Shown here in pieces: positions 25,501 to 36,744 of a DNA stretch of 64,000 nt (positions are counted from its first letter, which is position 1; each line of letters begins with the position of its first letter). The notes below the pieces were generated by a model. It searched no databases and was not told the origin of the DNA. It saw only the letters and a program-made list of their open reading frames with translations. A program made the translations under genes and the position numbers. This DNA is from Galerina marginata (taxonomy: Eukaryota > Basidiomycota > Agaricomycetes > Agaricales > Galerinaceae). Location: positions 1,364,001-1,428,000 of the forward strand of contig JAECYW010000018.1 of NCBI GenBank assembly GCA_023014335.1, given 5' to 3'.

Positions 25501-25572
25501 GACTTTGGCTCCGATTGCTGGCCTGAGGTAGACGAGTACTTGGCTGGGAAAGTAGATTCGGAAGCTGACTGA
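22547..25572 (+). pseudogene. KDZ accessory gene B, copy 1, broken by a hAT-like insertion
   Basis: Exons 22547-22664, 22719-22896 and 22947 onward match copy 2. The third exon is interrupted after residue about 342 by a 1,141-bp element with an 8-bp duplication TAACCGCC (23669-23676, 24818-24825). The frame stops inside the insertion at 23703 and resumes at 24826 through 25572. The truncated product would keep the N-terminal hybrid-binding-like domain but lose the acidic Ser/Asp-rich tail (ISDSDDDEVP). Domain details are under the intact copy. Confidence 0.85.
23677..24817. mobile_element. hAT-like foldback element nested in KDZ copy 1
   Basis: 1,141 bp with 8-bp target duplication TAACCGCC; copy 2 shows the empty site. 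End sequences ACCAATAGCTGTCA and TGACAGCCATGGCTG are imperfect inverses. Internally two arms of about 255 bp (about 23830-24080 and 24124-24385) are near-perfect inverses around a loop of about 45 bp. Palindromic GGACAACTGTCC-type motifs recur near both ends and the loop. It has no transposase, so it is non-autonomous. The 8-bp duplication points to hAT. Confidence 0.9.
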
Positions 25573-25816
25573 CCTCTCAACACGCCTTCTCTCCTCCGCC
25601 AAAGTCTTTCCTAACGTAGCTGCTTTGTTTATGTGCCCCCCCTATGCCTCGCTTATGCCCTCTATGTTCTATGTTCACCCAGTATGCCCACCTCCTTATG
25701 TAGTCTGTATGTACTCTGTTCGGACTTTCGTACGTTCTTGTGAAATTGACATTTTTTCACACTACCTCTACCGAAATCGTCGGACCACGGTCACTACCGT
25801 CTGAAAGGAGAAAAAT

Positions 25817-26086
25817 CTATGGTTCGCAATCATCCAACTCAATGGCCATGAGTCTCCGATATTCATCTTCGTCGTCTTTTTGGGACTTTTCCCGCTTCTT
25901 CTTGAGTCTATGATGAATAATCAGAAAATTTTCAAATGTAGAGGAAAGATATACGTACCGATACTCCCATGACGAATTTTTGAGCTTCATTCTGTTCCGC
26001 GCTCGATATCGAGCTTGTGCGTCCCGATGAGCCTCCTTACGCGCTGCGATTTCTTCAGGTGAAGCAAACTTGCCCTTCTGCCTAGA
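25817..26086 (-). pseudogene. Small basic gene of KDZ element, copy 1 remnant
   Basis: The last two exons of the small gene described in copy 2 (stop at 25817-25819). The 5' exons are lost at the deletion junction 26086/26087. Residual coding includes ARYRARNRMKLKNSSWEYR and a lysine-rich then acidic tail. Confidence 0.55.
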
Positions 26087-29000
26087 CCCCGAATTTGCTC
26101 TCGACCCGGATGGAGAGCAGTACGATCAACTTCTTGAGGGCAGCATAATGGAAGAGCCGCGTTCAGATGACGCAAAGGTCAAAAAAAAGAGAAGTAATGT
26201 TTCGGTAAATAAATTTCTTTTTCCTATCATGTATCATACTCATTATATCCTCCCTAAATAGAAGCGTCCCCACGTCGTCTGGAAGGAACTTCATCGCCAG
26301 ACGTATCTCGACGAAGTCACTCGGTGGGCTGGTAGAGGCGACTTTGGAACAGCGGACCTATGTCCAGACTGTGTGGCTCGCTCGTCACCTTCTTGCGCTG
26401 CGCCGGAGTACCGATGCGAAGAATGCTTCCTACCCGATCTCACCTGTGGTCCATGTTGCGTGAAGAGACACCGGACTCATCCTCTCCATCGAATTCAAGT
26501 AAGTGCCATCATCTTGCATATTTCCTTTTTTTTCACATATTTTTCGCTTCATAGAAGTGGAATGGATCAAGATTCGTAAACGTGACCCTAAAGTCTTTAG
26601 GCCTCAAAGTTCAGTTAAACCACAGCAGTATGCACTGCCCGAACCCTATCCCGTGCCACGCAAGCATGTCGGTTCTCCACACCAACGGCATCCACGATGT
26701 TGCAATTCAATATTGTGGATGCACACGAGCAATACCACAACATATCCAACTCCTCCGACGACGACTTTACCCCGCCTCGCAAATCAGTGTGAAGACCTGC
26801 GTTACATTTGAACTCCTCCAACATCTTCATATGCTCGCCTTGACCACGAAAGCTTCGACTTACGATTTCTACCGTGCTCTTGAGAAGTTGACCAACAACA
26901 CCGGCATTAACGTTCCGAAGTCACGGTACCGCGCACTTTATCAAACCATTCTTCAATGGCGACACCTCAAACTGCTAAAATGGGGAGGACGCGCTCACGA
27001 TCCCAGCGGCGTGGAGGGCACCCAGGATGGGGAATTGGCCCTTCGTTGCCCTTCGTGTCCTTACCCAGGAATCAATTTGCCCGTGGGATGGGAGAATGCT
27101 CCGCCTGGGATGCAGTAAGTCCTGCCAACTGAAGCGTTCAATCCGATTCTAACGACGAGTACCCAGATTCCTCTATCGGGTGATCATATGTATGGACGCG
27201 AATTTCCGCTTGAAGAATCAGCTTGTATCGAACTATTCGCAAGATCCGGGACTCGGGATCGGCTGGGCATACATGGTTCCGCGGGTGCCCTATGAAAGCT
27301 ATGTTTTGTCAAGGGCTAACGATGCGGATGTGAGTCGTCTTTTTTAGTATTAGCCCGTCAGGCACTTAAGTCAAATGGCGAACAGATCAGCACATGTGTG
27401 GGTTTCCAGGCCCTGGCCCAAGCAAATACGAGGTTTTCTTTCGGGCAACGCTACACTGGTGTCGGCGGGACTGTTTGCGGTCGGAGCGAAATGTTACTGC
27501 CATTGGGGGTAGGGAATATGCAAAAGGGAGAGAGGTACGCTCGCTAAATATCATTTCAACCACAATTCAGAGTTGACATGAGTTGCAGATACCCCAATAT
27601 GGATTACATCTTCGGCTCCACTCTCCGCTTCGTTATGGTGTGCCTCGTCCTTATCAGCTATGACATCGCGTGTCAGTGGTTTGTCAATCTTTTCAAGAGG
27701 ATGGATGAACACTGGCCAGCCGAAATTAAGCCCGCTCGACCGATTAAACTCATCCCGGCAATTCCGAAACTCCACGAACCAATGCACGAGGCCGCCAACC
27801 ATCAAGTCTATTCGCTCAATTTCATTCCTGGCGTCGGGCTTTCGGATTGTGAATGCCCTGAACGTGTTTGGGGACCGCATAACAGCCTGGGCAACTCGAC
27901 AAAGACCCAGGGTCCGGGATCTCGACATGATGTCCTCGACGACCATTTCGGATTCTGGAACTGGTTGAAATACATCGGATTGGGTTCAACGCTGCTGCGG
28001 AAGTACAAGGCTGCAGTAGCCCATCGCAACATCCAGGTTGAAGGCCACCGTGGTCTTACGAGTTCGTTGGATGTCGCTGTGGTTCAAAAGTGGGAGAAGA
28101 TGTGTACGGATTGGGAGGAGGACGAATTTCCGAAGACGAAGAAAAACCCTTACCACGTTGAGGGTACTTGTACGTTTTTTCCTTTCTGCTGTGATTCTTG
28201 TGACCATCTAATCAATTTTGTAGGCCTTTCTGAAGCACAAGTCAAGAAAGAGCTTGCTGAGGAGGAGCAGAAGCGTTTGAAATCTGGCGGTGTGTCATTG
28301 CATAGCCTGAGTGCGGCCGGCTTCCTGGCACTTGGGTTAGAGATCGAAGATACGCAGTAAGTCTGATTATTATTATTGTTTTTGCTATCTAACGCAAACT
28401 GATGATCCAGACGTCGTATTCGACGCCTCGCCAAGGATATCGCTTCCCATGCGACGATTTCAACCGAAAGGGATCTCACGGAGCAGCGTAATGTGTTACG
28501 AACTCGCCTGCGTCTTTGGGATCAGCTCGTTCCAATCTACCTACCTGGTCTCCTTCAGTACCAAACCGACGAATCCACGAAGAACCCCGCCTTGCTGAAT
28601 ACATCTTCTCACCCAGAGGATACCACTCTCTGGCTTCCGTCGCGCATCAATGCCAACAAACGATCGACAGTGTGCCGTTCCGCCGATTTACCCGCGATGG
28701 AAGAAAGATTGCGTCGTGATGGCACCGGAGAGACACGTCGGACAATATCTTGGATTTGGTCAGCAACACGGTCGCCTTCTGCGGACGACAACTCGGACGA
28801 TATCCTTAGATCAGAATGGGCGAAAAGTAGAGCGCGCGCCGCGAGGTCAACCGAAGAGGTCATGTTATTGAAGGAAGAAATGCGCCGTGTCTTGTTGTAT
28901 CTTGAATGGAAGGCCAAGTGGTGGAAAGACCGTACTACCTCAAGACCTGGACTTACAAAAGAGCTCGCCGAAGGTGTCGCAGCGTATGCACTAGCGCAAG

Positions 29001-29185
29001 CGGACGTCCAGGACTGCCTTGCAAATCATTTCCGAGTTCTCTGGCAAACACCTCTCGCAGCCTCCGAAGAACCGTCCGAGGAAGGTGAAGACGACGACGA
29101 CGACGACAGTGACACGGAGGACGAGGATGAAAAAGACAGAGATGTTGATGCGGGAGAGGAAGACGACGACGACGACGAGGTTTAA
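26087..29185 (+). pseudogene. KDZ transposase copy 1, N-terminus deleted
   Basis: Exons 26087-26204 (truncated), 26262-26498, 26555-27114, 27167-27329, 27386-27534, 27589-28169, 28224-28356 and 28411-29185 match copy 2. The start codon and the first 72 or so codons are gone. The CxC2 cysteine cluster and the catalytic core are intact, so only initiation is lost; a read-in transcript could in principle produce a shortened protein. Junction sequences suggest a simple deletion with about two bases of microhomology (GA). Confidence 0.85.
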
Positions 29186-29845
29186 GGTAACTGTAGTATT
29201 CTTATTTTTATCTTATTATTATCATAGCTCTCCCCCTCCACCTCTCCTCCCCCGCTCTCGTTCCCTTCAGTACGATATTAAGGACTTAGGCCGAATGTTG
29301 AACTTGATTACGTAAGCTGTGAACAATCGTTGACCTGCACCAAGACAAAAGCTGTCCAAATAACAAGATTGTTTGCTGCTCGGAGGTTATATCTAACTGC
29401 TTTGAGTATTAGTTGTGGATGTTTGAACGACCGTATGTCGCGAATGGTGAAAAAAAGAACATAGTATTCCGTCGCGTTCCACCTGGTAACGTGCACCGTC
29501 ATCCGAGTTGACAGTCATGCATCCAACCTTCCCTGCTTTCCCGCTTTCTATGACCCAACAGAATGGCATTCTTGTGAAACTACATATGTACAGAATCTGG
29601 CTACACAGTCAATCGAATGAAAGACTGAAAGAGGCCAAAATTAGGGCGCATCCGAGGGTGTTAGTTGTTTTAAAAATAGCCCAGGTGATCTGGGTGTAAT
29701 CCGACTTAAAATGGACGCATATTCAAGGCAAAATACAGGTTTATGTGTAGATATGACAGTGGGCAACGTGATTCTGCGTGCTGCAATAGGGAGGGTAGAC
29801 TTCGCGCTATTCGGAATGCCTGACGAAATAGGGTGCACTACACTT

Positions 29846-30582
29846 TACCCAATATAGCAAGTGGTTCGAATTCTAGGACCGTGTCATCCAGTCCAACCGC
29901 AGTGCATCCATCCATTCCAGGCGGTTTTAGATGAAAAAAACGATACCATTGTGTTGCTACTGACCTGTAGAGTACAAATATGTAGAATAATTAAACAATT
30001 CGGGGGAAGGACATAGTAGAAAGGTAATATACACCCTAGGGTGGTGCGGAAAACCACCCGAGGTGGACGGAACGAGGCTGTGATTAAAATAGATCGTTGC
30101 CGATGGGAACCGGCGTTGATGGACCTAGATTTAAAAATAGGTCGGACCTGGTATTGATGGTTGATGGACCTGAATTTAAAAATAGGTCAGGTTGCGAAAA
30201 TCACGTCTAAAATAGGAACGTCATCCAGAACCAGTTTTGCCAATCCATCCCGCCCCATCCCCCGACGTGCGCGCAAACACCTGGATTAGGCCCGAAAATA
30301 TTATGGGAACCCATCTGCGCTTTTTCCGCATCCGAAACGGCGGGGGACGACGAGCACAAGCCAAATTACAGCCCCGGACATCAAATCCTGCATTGTTGAC
30401 ATGTGTTTACACGTTCCCGCCCATCAATAGTGTTCCCCCACATCCCCGGCACCCGCGGCAGGGCCTAGGACATTAGTTTTAGGCTGTTGGGGAGCATCCC
30501 GGTGGCAAGATGCCCACCAGGACGTATAACCCATGTTGGGAAGATGCCTAGGGTTCATATAGAATTATAGCTTACAAGGCTG
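29846..30582 (-). repeat. KDZ copy 1 right terminal inverted repeat
   Basis: Inverse of 18459-19195. The spacer 29186-29845 between the transposase stop and this repeat has no supported gene. Confidence 0.85.
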
Positions 30583-33500
30583 ATTTCCCCCCCAGAGTCC
30601 AAGGGCGTTCGTGTTTCTCTGTTAGGCCGTCTGCTATTGAAAAGCAGGTGTATGATACTCGCTCCGCTGGAGGTTGTTGGAATATTGTCCCGGAAGGTGA
30701 TGTTATCGAAATTGAGGCTGAAGCATCATCTAACGGCGATACATGCATAGGTGGTTCTCGAGGCAACCTAGACAGTGGGTCTACATTGCTGTGAACTCTT
30801 CCAGGTCTATGAACTATCTCCAAGCCGGGTGCGAATGCTGAAAATACTGCCCCCCAGGCTGCTAGTCGACAATTGGCGTTTTCGTAAGTTTTAGCCCACT
30901 GTAGCGATGCGTGGTCAGTTATCAGTAAGATCTTTTCTCCTTCAATGAACGGTTGAAATTTGACCAAGCCTTCTTTGGCTGCTAGGGCTTCTCTTTCCGT
31001 AGCGGAATAGTTTCTTTCTGATGACTTGAAGAGCCTTGACCAATATGCGATGACTCTTTCGACGTAGATGGTTGTGTCTTCGAAATTCTCTGCCCATTGC
31101 ATCTCATGTTTGTCGTCTTGTGTTTTAGCTGACAGGGTGGTAGGGAATTTTGGAACTGGTTCGCCTTTTAGGAACGCTTTTTCAGCAATCTTGTAAGCCT
31201 TTGTTCCTTTGAGATCCCCGATTGATATTGACTGGACTTGTTGCAGTGCACATCCTAAGGCTTCATCTGAAGCATCGGTATATAGACGATAGGGCGATCC
31301 TTCAATCGGGTGACCTAGTAGCGGTGCTGCTTGTAACGCTCTTTTAATTGCTTCGAAAGATAATTGATGTGCACTTGTCCAGACCCACTTGGTGTTTTTC
31401 CTCAGAAGTCCAAAAAGCGGTCCACAGATGTCTGAGTAATATGGTATAAAACTTTGAAAGTAGACTGCCATGCCCAGGAATGTCTGCAACTGTGAAAGTT
31501 TTTTTGGTGGTTGTAGTTCTATGATAGCTTCCACTTTTTCCCTATGTGTACTGAGTCCTAAACGCGAGACTTTGTGGCCCAGGAGTAAAATGGAACCGTA
31601 AAATAGGTGACATTTCACTGGTGACAATGTTATGCCTGATCTTTCTATGGCGCTTAGTACTTTGTCCAAGTGTTCAATGTGCTCTTCGTAAGATTTCGAA
31701 TATATAACTATGTCGTCAATATAGACTAGACAGAAGATCCAAAGGTATGGGGATAAAATTCCTTGCATTATCCTTTGAAAAATCGACGGACCGTTGCGTA
31801 GACCAAAAGGCATTCTCTTGAACTGGAATAATCCTCTATGTGTGCGAAAGGCTGTTTTCTCAATTGCTTCTTGTGCCATTTCGAGTTGCGTAAATCCTGC
31901 TAAGGCATCTAGCGAAGAGAGGACTTGTGCGCCAGAAAGAGAAGCCAATATTTCCAATTGACGGGGTAGGGGGAACTCGTCTGGAATTGTTACGGCGTTG
32001 AGTTTACGATAATCGACACAGAATCGAGGTTTGCCATTGCGGTATGTGATGACGACTGGCGCGCCCCACGGACTCGACGATGGTTCGATGACATCGAGTT
32101 CGAACCATTTGTTGAGTTGTTCATCTATTATTCGTCTTTTCTCCGGCGAAGCTCCGTACATTGGCATGGAAATCGGGTTCTGATTTTCCTTCGTTTGTAT
32201 GTCGACTTTGCTTGGAAAATGGCCTAGGCGCCCGTCGAATGCAAACGCCTTTTCGTGAGATCGAAGCATTTCCCACGCCTTGTCGCGGAGATGTTCGGGC
32301 AAGTCTCCTACGTCCAACAACTCTTCCATCTTCTGTGAAGGATATACTGTCGGGTCAGGCATCTCAGCTGTCTTTGGTCCGTAATTCTCCTCTGGGTCGT
32401 CGTCGGGTTCGTCTGGCTCGTGGCTTTCCGGTGTTGGCTTGTTCGTCTGGATGTCGATAATTACTCTGCAAGCCTCTGCTCTCTCCTTCATTTGTCTGAG
32501 TTCTGGAGTAGAGGTTGGCCATTGAAAATATTCCGAAGCTCGGTATTTTGAAGCGATGACTTCTCCTTTCCGAATTTTCTTTGGCCTAGTGGACGGATTA
32601 GCAATTGGAATTTGCGCAAATCTTCCTGTTATGAGAACGTTTGGGACTACAAATGTGTTATCTGACGCATCGGCGAGCAGGCCCCTTTCTACTATCCATT
32701 CCTCGTCTAAGTCAGGGAAAATTCCTTCAACTTTGACTTGGTGACAGCTATCGGGACCTAACTTGCAGTCTTCTGCGGCTCTAAGAATCGTTAAGTCTTT
32801 CTCAGCTTTTCTTGACTGTCGACGACGGGCGTTTTTTCTTATTTTATGAGCCCTGTCTCTTGATAGCTTTCCAGCTAGGAATGCTGAAGGTTTTTGGGGT
32901 TTGACACTGGACTTTGATTCTTCAACTGCTTTAGCTTCCACCGTAAAAGGAGAACCTTTGAAATGGATCTTTGCTCCTTGCGACACTGAACGATCCACGG
33001 TTATTTCGTACATTTGCTGGTAGTCCTCGCCGAGAAGTATCGGTACTGTCATCCCGGGAACCACGTAAGCTTCCGCTTCCGTTTCGACAATTGTTCCGTT
33101 TTCCGCAGTCATGAATATAGGTATTCTGACATAGCCTCTCAATTCACAATTCTTATCGGTGAGTTGCCAGAGCTTCATTCTCATGCCTTGCAGTATTGGA
33201 GGTTTATCCTTCAGGGAGTCAAGGAATTCCTCTGATATTAGGGTAACATCCGCACAAGAATCTAACCGGAGATCGACCATTTCATTCCGTATTGAGCCTG
33301 CTTTTCCTCTAACTGACATTACTGATACGCCTAAAGAAGCAGTTCCTGGAGCTACGGGCTTTGCTTTTGGGAGACGAACTCTATCAGCTTTGGGCGGAGC
33401 AACTGGGTCTTCCAAATTCTTTGAAGAAACACTGTCATCTTCTGTAGGAGGTGGTTCTTCTTTCTTTGAAAGGTCTAGTTCTTCCAGTAGAACTTTTGGG

Positions 33501-33904
33501 CTTGCCTTGGGCTTAAGTCTGGCTTTCAATTCGTCTTCGTCTTCGATCTCTTCCACTTGCGCTTTGGGGTTGGAGGATGATATCTTCTCGGCCTTACGCT
33601 CGCTTTTAGAAGCACTTAATGCAGCTTTAAGTGCTATTCGAGCCGCCTCATGAAAACCCTGGGGAATGGGGTGCGGATCGTTGTCTTCCAGAAGCTTGAG
33701 CTCCTCCAATATACGATGATCGAGTAAGGCTGAGTAGGCGCTACTGTACAAGTACTCGGTTTCATCTTCTTCAGGGGATTTTAACAAGGACACGTTTGCC
33801 GTTCGTTTAATGGATTGCATATTGGCGTCATAATCAGGACACTCTTTGTCCCAATGATTCTCGCTACCACATGATTTACATGGCGAAGGGGGAAGTCTGC
33901 CCAT
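30583..33904 (-). pseudogene. Element A pol, 5' part: zinc knuckle, protease, RT, RNase H
   Basis: Continuous ORF in the order: CCHC knuckle (CKSCGSENHWDKEC) just after the start, acidic linker, retropepsin-like protease (LRLDSCADVTLIS, with Cys where Gly usually follows Asp-Ser, and VPILLGEDY), reverse transcriptase (KPRFCVDYRKLN, MPFGLRNGPSIFQR, the YIDD catalytic box in LVYIDDIVIYS), RNase H (YRLYTDASDEALGCAL, LLITDHASLQWAK), then the RNase H-integrase linker cut by KDZ copy 1. The frame lies -1 relative to gag, with an overlap of about 120 nt. The zinc knuckle is in the pol frame, so a Gag-Pol fusion by -1 frameshifting is likely. The reading frame continues at 18458 past the insertion. 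Confidence 0.93.
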
Positions 33905-35502
33905 CTTTGTTGTGGATAAGGGTATCCGTTCTTCGGAGGTGGCCGTTGTCGCTTCTGTAGCGTTTGAAAAACGAATTTGGTGGCTTGGTCCTTCTCGACA
34001 GCTAATTCTTCATTCTGGCGCGACGACTCTGAGTCCGTACTTTGGAGGTTAATGTCTTGCGACTCTGATACGTTTGTGCGACGCTTGAAGGGAACGGAAT
34101 TAACTCGATCCGACTGGCCTTGACGTTGGACATCTCCTCCCGTTTGTGTAGGGTGGAACCCTAATCGTCTTAGGTTATAGAGGAGGTTGTCGGAAGTTAC
34201 TAAATGCGATCCATTCATCCTAGAGGCGTTGACTAAGGATTTCTCATGTTCCAATATCTTGGCGTATAACTGGCTGGTTGTCGAAACACTATCTAGGTTG
34301 ATGATTGGTCCCCAGGGAATTGGGGCGCGTTTCATAACCAAGAAAACCTCTGTCGCGCTGCCGATCTCTACGTTGACAAGCATTCTCGTATACATTATTC
34401 TCCTCATTATGAACTTCGTCGGTGATTCATTTTCGTGCCCCATTTGTCTAAACGTTTGGGACTCGTAATGGCTATTCATCCTGAGCTGCCAAGTACGGCC
34501 TAAGAAGCCTTCTTTGATTCCCTTTAAAAAGGTCAGATAGTTCGTTTTCATGTAAGTTTGTTCCTCCGGAGCCAACATTGAAAACCACAATTGAACGGTG
34601 GATCCTTTCGTTAAGTTCTTCCACAGCCATAGACCCATAGCTGAAGGAACATGTCCTCCGAGTTGAGCGTTTTGTTGAACCTCCCAGAAGTACTTGACAG
34701 CTGTGTCGTGGTTTCCATCCCACAATGGCAGCTGTTCTTGTTTCAACTCAGCTTTGATAGTTGGTACGAACGGGTTATTAAAGCCTGGTCCTGGTCGGGG
34801 TGTATCTTCGGGGAGGGCTGAATGATAACTCCCTGGAGGCGATCCTCGAGGAGACCATCCTCCGCCTCCTCGTCTACCTCCGCCGCCTCCGCCACCTCCA
34901 CCACCTCTCCCTGGGCCTCCGCTGCCGCCACCTCGTCGCCCTAGATCTGTGTCGGACGAAGTCGGCGAATTGGGGTTTGGAGGTTCGGGGGGTTGTGGAA
35001 CTTTGGAGAAATTAGTGGGCTTCTGAGGTGAATTCCGTGAGGAGTCTGGTGGTAATGCAGCAGTGAATCTCGGGATTTGAGAAGGATGCGGTGTCATGGA
35101 TGGTTTGGGAATCTTTTGGTCTAAAGTCATCCCTTGAGTGTTATAATTCGGAACAGCGGTCCAGATGTCGATGTCTCGTTCTGGCGGGGGATGATTTCCT
35201 TGTCGCGAAGAGCCCCAGTTAGCAAATGCTTTAGGCGTAGAGAAAAATCCGCTTGCTTCTCTACGTCGCCATTCAGGTAAGTCCTCTTTATTAATTTGAC
35301 TACTCGCGCCTGGTTTAGTAGGAGAAGACATATTAGCAAAAGCTGACGGTTCGTTAGTTGCCAAACTGTATAGCACATTGCTAGCTTGGTTTGCCATGAT
35401 CGTAGGCTGGTCGGAAATGCCGAAAAATGATTCATTATTCTTACAAAACGGAGTGCCAGAGGACAGAAGACCACCAGTCATTACACTGCCTGCACGACAC
35501 AA
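33781..35502 (-). CDS. Element A gag
   Basis: 573-codon frame; the more likely start is the methionine at 35397 (MANQASNVLYSLATNEPS). It has an N-terminal unstructured region, a glycine/arginine-rich patch (about 34840-34930), then a capsid-like helical domain (LPLWDGNHDTAVKYFWEV, LWLWKNLTKGSTVQLWFSML, MGHENESPTKFIMRRIMY). It forms the particle that packages the element RNA. It ends in the overlap with pol. The expected zinc knuckle is missing from this frame and sits in the -1 frame. Confidence 0.8.
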   Translation of the reverse strand: MCRAGSVMTGGLLSSGTPFCKNNESFFGISDQPTIMANQASNVLYSLATNEPSAFANMSSPTKPGASSQINKEDLPEWRRREASGFFSTPKAFANWGSSRQGNHPPPERDIDIWTAVPNYNTQGMTLDQKIPKPSMTPHPSQIPRFTAALPPDSSRNSPQKPTNFSKVPQPPEPPNPNSPTSSDTDLGRRGGGSGGPGRGGGGGGGGGGRRGGGGWSPRGSPPGSYHSALPEDTPRPGPGFNNPFVPTIKAELKQEQLPLWDGNHDTAVKYFWEVQQNAQLGGHVPSAMGLWLWKNLTKGSTVQLWFSMLAPEEQTYMKTNYLTFLKGIKEGFLGRTWQLRMNSHYESQTFRQMGHENESPTKFIMRRIMYTRMLVNVEIGSATEVFLVMKRAPIPWGPIINLDSVSTTSQLYAKILEHEKSLVNASRMNGSHLVTSDNLLYNLRRLGFHPTQTGGDVQRQGQSDRVNSVPFKRRTNVSESQDINLQSTDSESSRQNEELAVEKDQATKFVFQTLQKRQRPPPKNGYPYPQQRWADFPLRHVNHVVARIIGTKSVLIMTPICNPLNERQTCPC

Positions 35503-35504
35503 TA

Positions 35505-35819
35505 TTCGGGGTCCGAATATCCGACAAAAATGGTAAGATTTACCGGTGTATTCTTTCTATTTTCTTTGTTCAAATCTATAAAGAATATTGTAGCCCCATA
35601 TTTAGGACGAAAGTACTGTAAATAAATTCTCCGAAATATACCCATATTCTTTGTCTTTCTCTCATATTTTTACCATATCTTGGTATCATATTTGGGTGGC
35701 TCAATATTGTCATAATAGGCTCAGAATATGGTACCCTATTGTTACCATATTCCAGTGGCAAATATGGTAATAATAGACCGGCAAATCTTACCATATTTTG
35801 ACCATATTTTGACCTCGAA
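35505..35819. mobile_element. AT-rich miniature inverted-repeat element in the gag region of A
   Basis: 315 bp, flanked by TA (35503-35504, 35820-35821). Ends TTCGGGGTCCG and its near inverse GACCTCGAA, with an extended match around ATGGTAAGATTTACCGG. ACCATATT/AATATGGT motifs recur many times inside. TA flanks suggest a Tc1/mariner-type miniature element. It separates the N-terminal ORF of A from gag. Confidence 0.65.
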
Positions 35820-36744
35820 TATGATGCAGTGCACCCAGTGTTATTTCCGGAGGTTGGATTAGAACGCGCTTATTGGTACTTTCTTCATCGTTCGGTTTTA
35901 CTTCTTTACCTTTCCCTTTATTGGAAGGAAGAGGCAGTGCGAAGTCGTCGCCTGACTTGTAGCTTGTTTTCGGAGCCTCCTCCCCTGTGTAACTATCTTC
36001 CGTAGAGAATTGAAGCCAGGATGGGAGGGGTAATACGTGACTCCAGTCCGCACCTTCCTTCATGTAATTAAGATTCTCGGGTTTTAATAGATTTTTAAGG
36101 TGAGGCACTTGTTCATACATGTACCTTAGTTGATAGTCCGAATCGTCGTTCTGATCCTCTTGAAGGTTCTTCCATATGCCAGGAGCAGTTGAGATAGGCG
36201 AAGCGGTTGACAACAGCAAGCCGCGTTTATATTCTTCCTGGTATTTCAACATGAATCTCTGGGCGCTTTCTAACCGTTTCACTAGGGCTGTCCAAGCTGC
36301 GTGGATCTGTCCTACCAAGTGGGACCCATGTAGAATAGATAAAGTTGTATTGCCGGGGTCCACGATGAAATGCGACGTTCGGTCAGGAATCAAATTCGCC
36401 ATACGTTCGATGAATATTTGTAATTCCCCTACGGTTTGCTCGATTTCGACTAAAAGTACCTCTTTCAAACTGTAGCGTTTGACAGACGGGTGTTGTATCG
36501 ATCCCAGGTCCAGAATTTGATCTCTAGAGAGTGTTGGTGTGGTGCAAAACATCGATACCTTCTGTGAAGTCGATCGAGAAACCTCGCTTTCCGTAGCATA
36601 TTTGATCCATAGAGAAGCCATAGGAGACAGAGCGTAGTTATCTTCGTCGCCGTAATAAGCAAGAAGAGACGAAGAAGCCGGAAGATCCGCGTTCATTAAA
36701 GATTGCGTATTCTCTTCGACTGGTTGCGCGATTCGTTCAGCCAT
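35788..36744 (-). CDS. Element A N-terminal gag-region ORF
   Basis: 318 codons from MAERIAQPVEENTQSL; the last residues come from the inserted miniature element, so native coding ends near 35821. The content is mostly helical and polar (VEIEQTVGELQIFIERMANL, AAWTALVKRLESAQRFMLKY). Upstream the frame continues, through a TAA at 36793-36795, into a proline-rich stretch (KPPLPPPIPRLKKP), so the original protein may have started near 37040. After removing the insert, this frame and the gag frame are not in phase, so it is either a separate ORF or joined to gag by splicing or shifting. No family is recognised. Confidence 0.55.
   Translation of the reverse strand: MAERIAQPVEENTQSLMNADLPASSSLLAYYGDEDNYALSPMASLWIKYATESEVSRSTSQKVSMFCTTPTLSRDQILDLGSIQHPSVKRYSLKEVLLVEIEQTVGELQIFIERMANLIPDRTSHFIVDPGNTTLSILHGSHLVGQIHAAWTALVKRLESAQRFMLKYQEEYKRGLLLSTASPISTAPGIWKNLQEDQNDDSDYQLRYMYEQVPHLKNLLKPENLNYMKEGADWSHVLPLPSWLQFSTEDSYTGEEAPKTSYKSGDDFALPLPSNKGKGKEVKPNDEESTNKRVLIQPPEITLGALHHIRGQNMVKIW

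Larger units (their letters stand above)
18459..30582 (+). mobile_element. KDZ transposon copy 1 (defective)
   Basis: 12,124 bp, with ends CACCTGTATAAGC and GCTTACAAGGCTG and a 7-bp target duplication ATTTCCC (18452-18458, 30583-30589) that splits the pol frame of element A. It has long terminal inverted repeats. It is collinear with copy 2 in reverse. It has gained a 1,141-bp hAT-like element plus an 8-bp TSD in gene B and lost 2,189 bp that held the transposase start, the 5' part of the small basic gene and the spacer between them. The gain and loss explain the length difference from copy 2 exactly, and substitutions are few, so the copies are recent relatives. This copy cannot make an intact transposase. 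Confidence 0.95.
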
